The notes under the pieces were generated by a model. The model searched no databases. It was not told the DNA's origin and was given only the letters and a program-made list of their open reading frames with translations. Shown piece by piece: positions 5,852-8,200 of a stretch of 8,200 bases of DNA. This stretch comes from JBGSWL01 sp041752455 (lineage in GTDB: Bacteria > Pseudomonadota > Alphaproteobacteria > Rhizobiales > Rhizobiaceae): assembly GCA_041752455.1 (NCBI GenBank), contig JBGSWL010000104.1, positions 1 through 8,200 on the forward strand, written 5' to 3'. The position numbers were made by a program, and so were the translations under genes. Every line of letters starts with the position of its first letter. Positions within the stretch are counted from its first letter, which is position 1.

Positions 5852-6652
5852 ATGGAAAACGAAGCCGTCATCCGCCTCATCGCCTTTCTCGCCATATTCG
5901 GGTCCATGGCAGCCTTCGAACTGTGGTCGCCCCGTCTCGAGCGTGAAGAGTTGCGCGGGGCGTTGAAGTCGCGCCGGTGGTTCACGAACCTTTCGATTCT
6001 GGTTGTTGCCTCGCTGTGTGCGCGCCTCCTTTTTCCGGCTGCGGCGGTCGGCACCGCAATCTTTGCGGCCGAGCGTGGTTGGGGCCTGTTCAACATGCTC
6101 GATGTTCCGTTCTGGATCGCGGCACCGATCGCTTTCGTGATCCTCGACTTTGCCGTCTGGCTCGAGCACGTCGTCAGCCACCGCTGGCCTTGGCTTTGGC
6201 GGTTGCATCGGATGCACCATTCCGATCAGGGTTTTGATCTGACGACGGCACTGCGATTTCACCCGCTGGAAATCGTCCTGTCACTGGTCTGGAAAGCCGT
6301 GATCATTGTTGCACTCGGCGCGCCGGTCGCCGCCGTCCTGGTGTTCGAAATCGTCCTCAACGGCATGGCCATGTTCAATCATGCCAACGCAAAGCTGCCG
6401 CTGCCGCTCGATAACTTGCTGCGAAAATTCGTCGTCACGCCGGACATGCACCGTGTGCATCATTCCGTTGTGCGTTCGGAAACCGACAGCAATTTCGGCT
6501 TCAACCTGTCGATCTGGGACCGGATGTTCGGCACATATGTGGCGCAACCTTCGGCAGGTCATGACGGGATGCAGATCGGGCTGCCCGACTACAAAGGGCC
6601 CAAGACCTCCAATCCGGTCTGGGCACTGGTGATGCCGTTCGGTCGGCGTTGA
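5852..6652 (+). CDS. Sterol desaturase / fatty acid hydroxylase superfamily membrane protein (266 aa)
   Basis: Predicted integral membrane di-iron oxygenase. The histidine clusters that bind the two irons are present: H106-x3-H110 (EHVVSH), H119-x2-HH (119-123, HRMHH), H137 in RFHP, H177 in FNHAN, and H200-x2-HH (200-204, HRVHH). Hydrophobic segments lie at about 6-24, 46-66, 86-104 and 142-175, so the His boxes face the cytoplasm as in the family. Length is normal for bacterial members. Bacterial homologues hydroxylate or desaturate various lipids (carotenoids, ornithine lipids, sterol-like compounds); the substrate here cannot be told from the sequence. No strong ribosome site precedes the ATG (AAGG is 13 nt away), so translation may be weak or partly coupled to the upstream gene. 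The stop is 8 nt from that of the convergent solute-binding protein gene. Confidence 0.88.
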   Translation: MENEAVIRLIAFLAIFGSMAAFELWSPRLEREELRGALKSRRWFTNLSILVVASLCARLLFPAAAVGTAIFAAERGWGLFNMLDVPFWIAAPIAFVILDFAVWLEHVVSHRWPWLWRLHRMHHSDQGFDLTTALRFHPLEIVLSLVWKAVIIVALGAPVAAVLVFEIVLNGMAMFNHANAKLPLPLDNLLRKFVVTPDMHRVHHSVVRSETDSNFGFNLSIWDRMFGTYVAQPSAGHDGMQIGLPDYKGPKTSNPVWALVMPFGRR

Positions 6653-6660
6653 GTGCTTGA

Positions 6661-7506
6661 TCAGCGACCCTGTGCGAAGGGATCGACAGGGAAATATCGC
6701 GAATGGATCTCGTCGATCGTTCCCTTGGTCTCGATCGATTTCAGCGCGGCATTGATGGCATCGAGAACGACTTCCTCGCCGGGGCGGACCACGGCAACCA
6801 TGCCACGGCCGAGGAATGCCGGGTCCAGGTAGTTGCCGCCGACAAATTCGCAGCAATCCTGCGACACGCGGCCCGCCAGAAAAAATGACAGGATGACGCC
6901 GTCAGCAAAGATCAGATCCGCGCGGCCATCCATCAGCGCGCCATAAGCTGCCTGTTCGCTGGCGACGGGCAGGGCCTTGGCATCGGGAAAGTGCGCTTGC
7001 AGCATCGCCGCATGGGCTGATCCTTCGATCACGGCCACTGTACCGGTCCCGGGCGCCGGCGGCGCTTCCACCTTTCTGCGCCCGACAAACCGGGCTGGCG
7101 ACATGAAATACGGTTCGCTCAGCCGGAATCTTGCGCGCGCTGCGGCTGTTGGTGTCGAGCCCGCAAGGATGACCTCGCCGCGGCGCGCTTCCAGCGCGGG
7201 CTCCAGCTCATCCCATGGCATCGCCTGGATCTCGCATTTGGCAAGAACGCCCAGTTCAGCGCAGATGGCGCGCGCCAGATCAACATTGAGGCCCGTCACC
7301 TTCCGATTGGCGTCAGCAAAATTGAACGGCGGAAAGTCGAGCGTCGTCAGGAACCGCAGGCGCGGCAGACCGGCCAAATCAGGCGCTGCAGCCCGAAAGC
7401 CCGGGTCGAAAAGTCTGGGAGCTTCGGCCCGAACGGGCGCGCTCGCGCCGCCCACGGCCAGTGCGATGGCGACAACGACAGCCGACTTTGACACGACATG
7501 ATGCAT
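6661..7506 (-). CDS. Periplasmic solute-binding protein, SBP family 3 (281 aa)
   Basis: Exported ligand-binding protein of the type that feeds polar amino-acid ABC transporters. The first 27 residues form a Sec signal peptide (K7, hydrophobic core 9-18, then APVRA before E28). The mature part starts in the family way, with FPPFNFAD (58-65) and GLNVDLARAI (72-81), followed by the mid-domain AGSTPT and LSEPYF stretch and a closing helix near IDEIHSRYFP. Four cysteines (82, 91, 218, 219) could form disulfides in the periplasm. No permease or ATPase gene is visible beside it, so it is either an orphan, serves a transporter encoded elsewhere, or acts as a sensor or accessory subunit. The ligand is unknown. 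The ATG at 7506 has no clear ribosome site, so the exact start is a little uncertain. It is divergent from the glycosyltransferase gene, with only 60 bp between the start codons. Confidence 0.87.
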   Translation of the reverse strand: MHHVVSKSAVVVAIALAVGGASAPVRAEAPRLFDPGFRAAAPDLAGLPRLRFLTTLDFPPFNFADANRKVTGLNVDLARAICAELGVLAKCEIQAMPWDELEPALEARRGEVILAGSTPTAAARARFRLSEPYFMSPARFVGRRKVEAPPAPGTGTVAVIEGSAHAAMLQAHFPDAKALPVASEQAAYGALMDGRADLIFADGVILSFFLAGRVSQDCCEFVGGNYLDPAFLGRGMVAVVRPGEEVVLDAINAALKSIETKGTIDEIHSRYFPVDPFAQGR

Positions 7507-7566
7507 GGAGGGCGCTCTACTGCAAAACGATCGCTCTCACCAGACCTGACCCAAGGTTGACTGCAC

Positions 7567-8200
7567 TTGGCAGTTGCAACGTCATCACTTAAGCTCGTTG
7601 CCGAGCAGACGTTTTTCGAAACGTCGGGGGCAAAGATATCCATCGTCAGTGCCAATGGCTTGCGCCAGTTTGGTCGGTGGCGTCGTGCCAATGCGCCGCC
7701 GATCGCGAATGGCCTCTGCGCATCTGCAACATTTTTGACCGAAGCCGGGTATCCGGTTAGGCTGATCGAACGCGCAACGAGCCTTTCCAAGCGCAACGGC
7801 ACGACCGCTGCCGCGGAACTGATGGCGCACGGGGCGATCACCGCTGACGCCTATTACCGGGCTTTGTCCGACCGGATTGGACTTACCTGGTGCGACGCGG
7901 GTGACATAGCCGCCATCCTTCCGCTGGTTTCGGACGATTCCGAGCGCACAACCATTCCCGGACCGACGGTCCCGTCGGTCATCGGCATCCTCCATGACGG
8001 CTCGTCTGTAACCATCTCTGCACCCAACCCTGCGGTTGTCGGCACATTGTTGCATCTTGCCGAACGGCGCATGCTGGCGGGGCGACTGGCCATCACCACG
8101 CCTGAAAACCTGCGCCAAGCCATTGATCGCCAGTACGGCCAGGCCGCGCTGGAACAGGCGATTTCCGGACTGGCACTTGGTGACCCCGACATGTCTGCGC
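7567..8200 (+). CDS. Probable glycosyltransferase, N-terminal part with MshEN/GspE-N-like domain (cut off by window edge)
   Basis: An open frame of 211 codons runs from just after a stop at 7558-7560 to the right edge. Residues about 48-110 read like the GspE-N/MshEN fold: FLTEAGYPVRLIERA, then RNGTT (76-80), ELMAHGAI (84-91) and YYRALSDRIGLTW (96-108). A second alpha/beta unit follows, with ITTPENLRQAI and YGQAALEQAI near the end. In rhizobia I associate this arrangement with large membrane glycosyltransferases (family 2-like) whose catalytic part comes later; that part is outside the window, so the call rests on memory of the N-terminus. A secretion ATPase is the alternative. The start is uncertain: TTG at 7567 with AAGG 10 nt upstream is used; TTG at 7660 is the next choice. 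The first in-frame ATG, at about residue 86, would cut the domain. Confidence 0.5.
   Translation, partial: MAVATSSLKLVAEQTFFETSGAKISIVSANGLRQFGRWRRANAPPIANGLCASATFLTEAGYPVRLIERATSLSKRNGTTAAAELMAHGAITADAYYRALSDRIGLTWCDAGDIAAILPLVSDDSERTTIPGPTVPSVIGILHDGSSVTISAPNPAVVGTLLHLAERRMLAGRLAITTPENLRQAIDRQYGQAALEQAISGLALGDPDMSA

Noticed and set aside
7585..8118. Open frames on the minus strand (also 7347-7841 and 7854-8192).
   Set aside because: They overlap a continuous plus-strand frame that has sensible domain sequence. The minus products are Arg/Gly/Asp-rich without family features.

Overview
This 8.2-kb window is GC-rich chromosomal DNA from an alphaproteobacterium, most likely of the Hyphomicrobiales (Rhizobiales). 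The evidence is the class I lysyl-tRNA synthetase (LysK type), the protein families present, the GC-rich codon use and the tight packing of genes in alternating orientation. I see no insertion sequence, integrase, tRNA, rRNA or CRISPR array. Overall it looks like core chromosome with a few accessory-type genes. Genus and species cannot be read from it.

Layout. (1) Positions 1-1289, minus strand: a DEAD-box RNA helicase of the RhlE type that runs off the left edge. (2) Positions 1290-1814: a 525-bp stretch with no convincing gene, which must carry the divergent promoters and leaders of the helicase and of a cold-shock protein. (3) Positions 1815-2024, plus strand: a CspA-type cold-shock protein, followed at 2049-2087 by a strong hairpin that can terminate from both sides. 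(4) Positions 2100-2684, minus strand: a small three-segment membrane protein resembling the Pycsar effector (PycTM / DUF5706) family. (5) Positions 2831-3484, plus strand: a LexA/CI-like repressor with a helix-turn-helix and an S24 peptidase domain, transcribed away from the membrane gene across a 146-bp AT-rich promoter region. (6) Positions 3491-5164, minus strand: lysK. (7) Positions 5340-5765, plus strand: a TerB-like protein. (8) Positions 5852-6652, plus strand: a sterol desaturase / fatty-acid hydroxylase superfamily membrane protein. (9) Positions 6661-7506, minus strand: a secreted solute-binding protein of the family-3 type. (10) From 7567 to the right edge, plus strand: the N-terminal part of a probable glycosyltransferase that begins with an MshEN/GspE-N-like domain.

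How the genes work together. The helicase and CspA are both RNA remodelling proteins usually linked to cold adaptation, and they share one long divergent control region. The PycTM-like membrane protein and the S24 repressor share a second divergent control region with repeated ATTGCAAG/TTGCA elements. This suggests, by inference only, a stress-released membrane effector. No nucleotide cyclase is visible in the window, so a classical Pycsar pair is not present here. LysK is housekeeping. The TerB-like protein, the putative lipid hydroxylase, the solute-binding protein and the glycosyltransferase have cell-envelope flavours but do not form an obvious single pathway.
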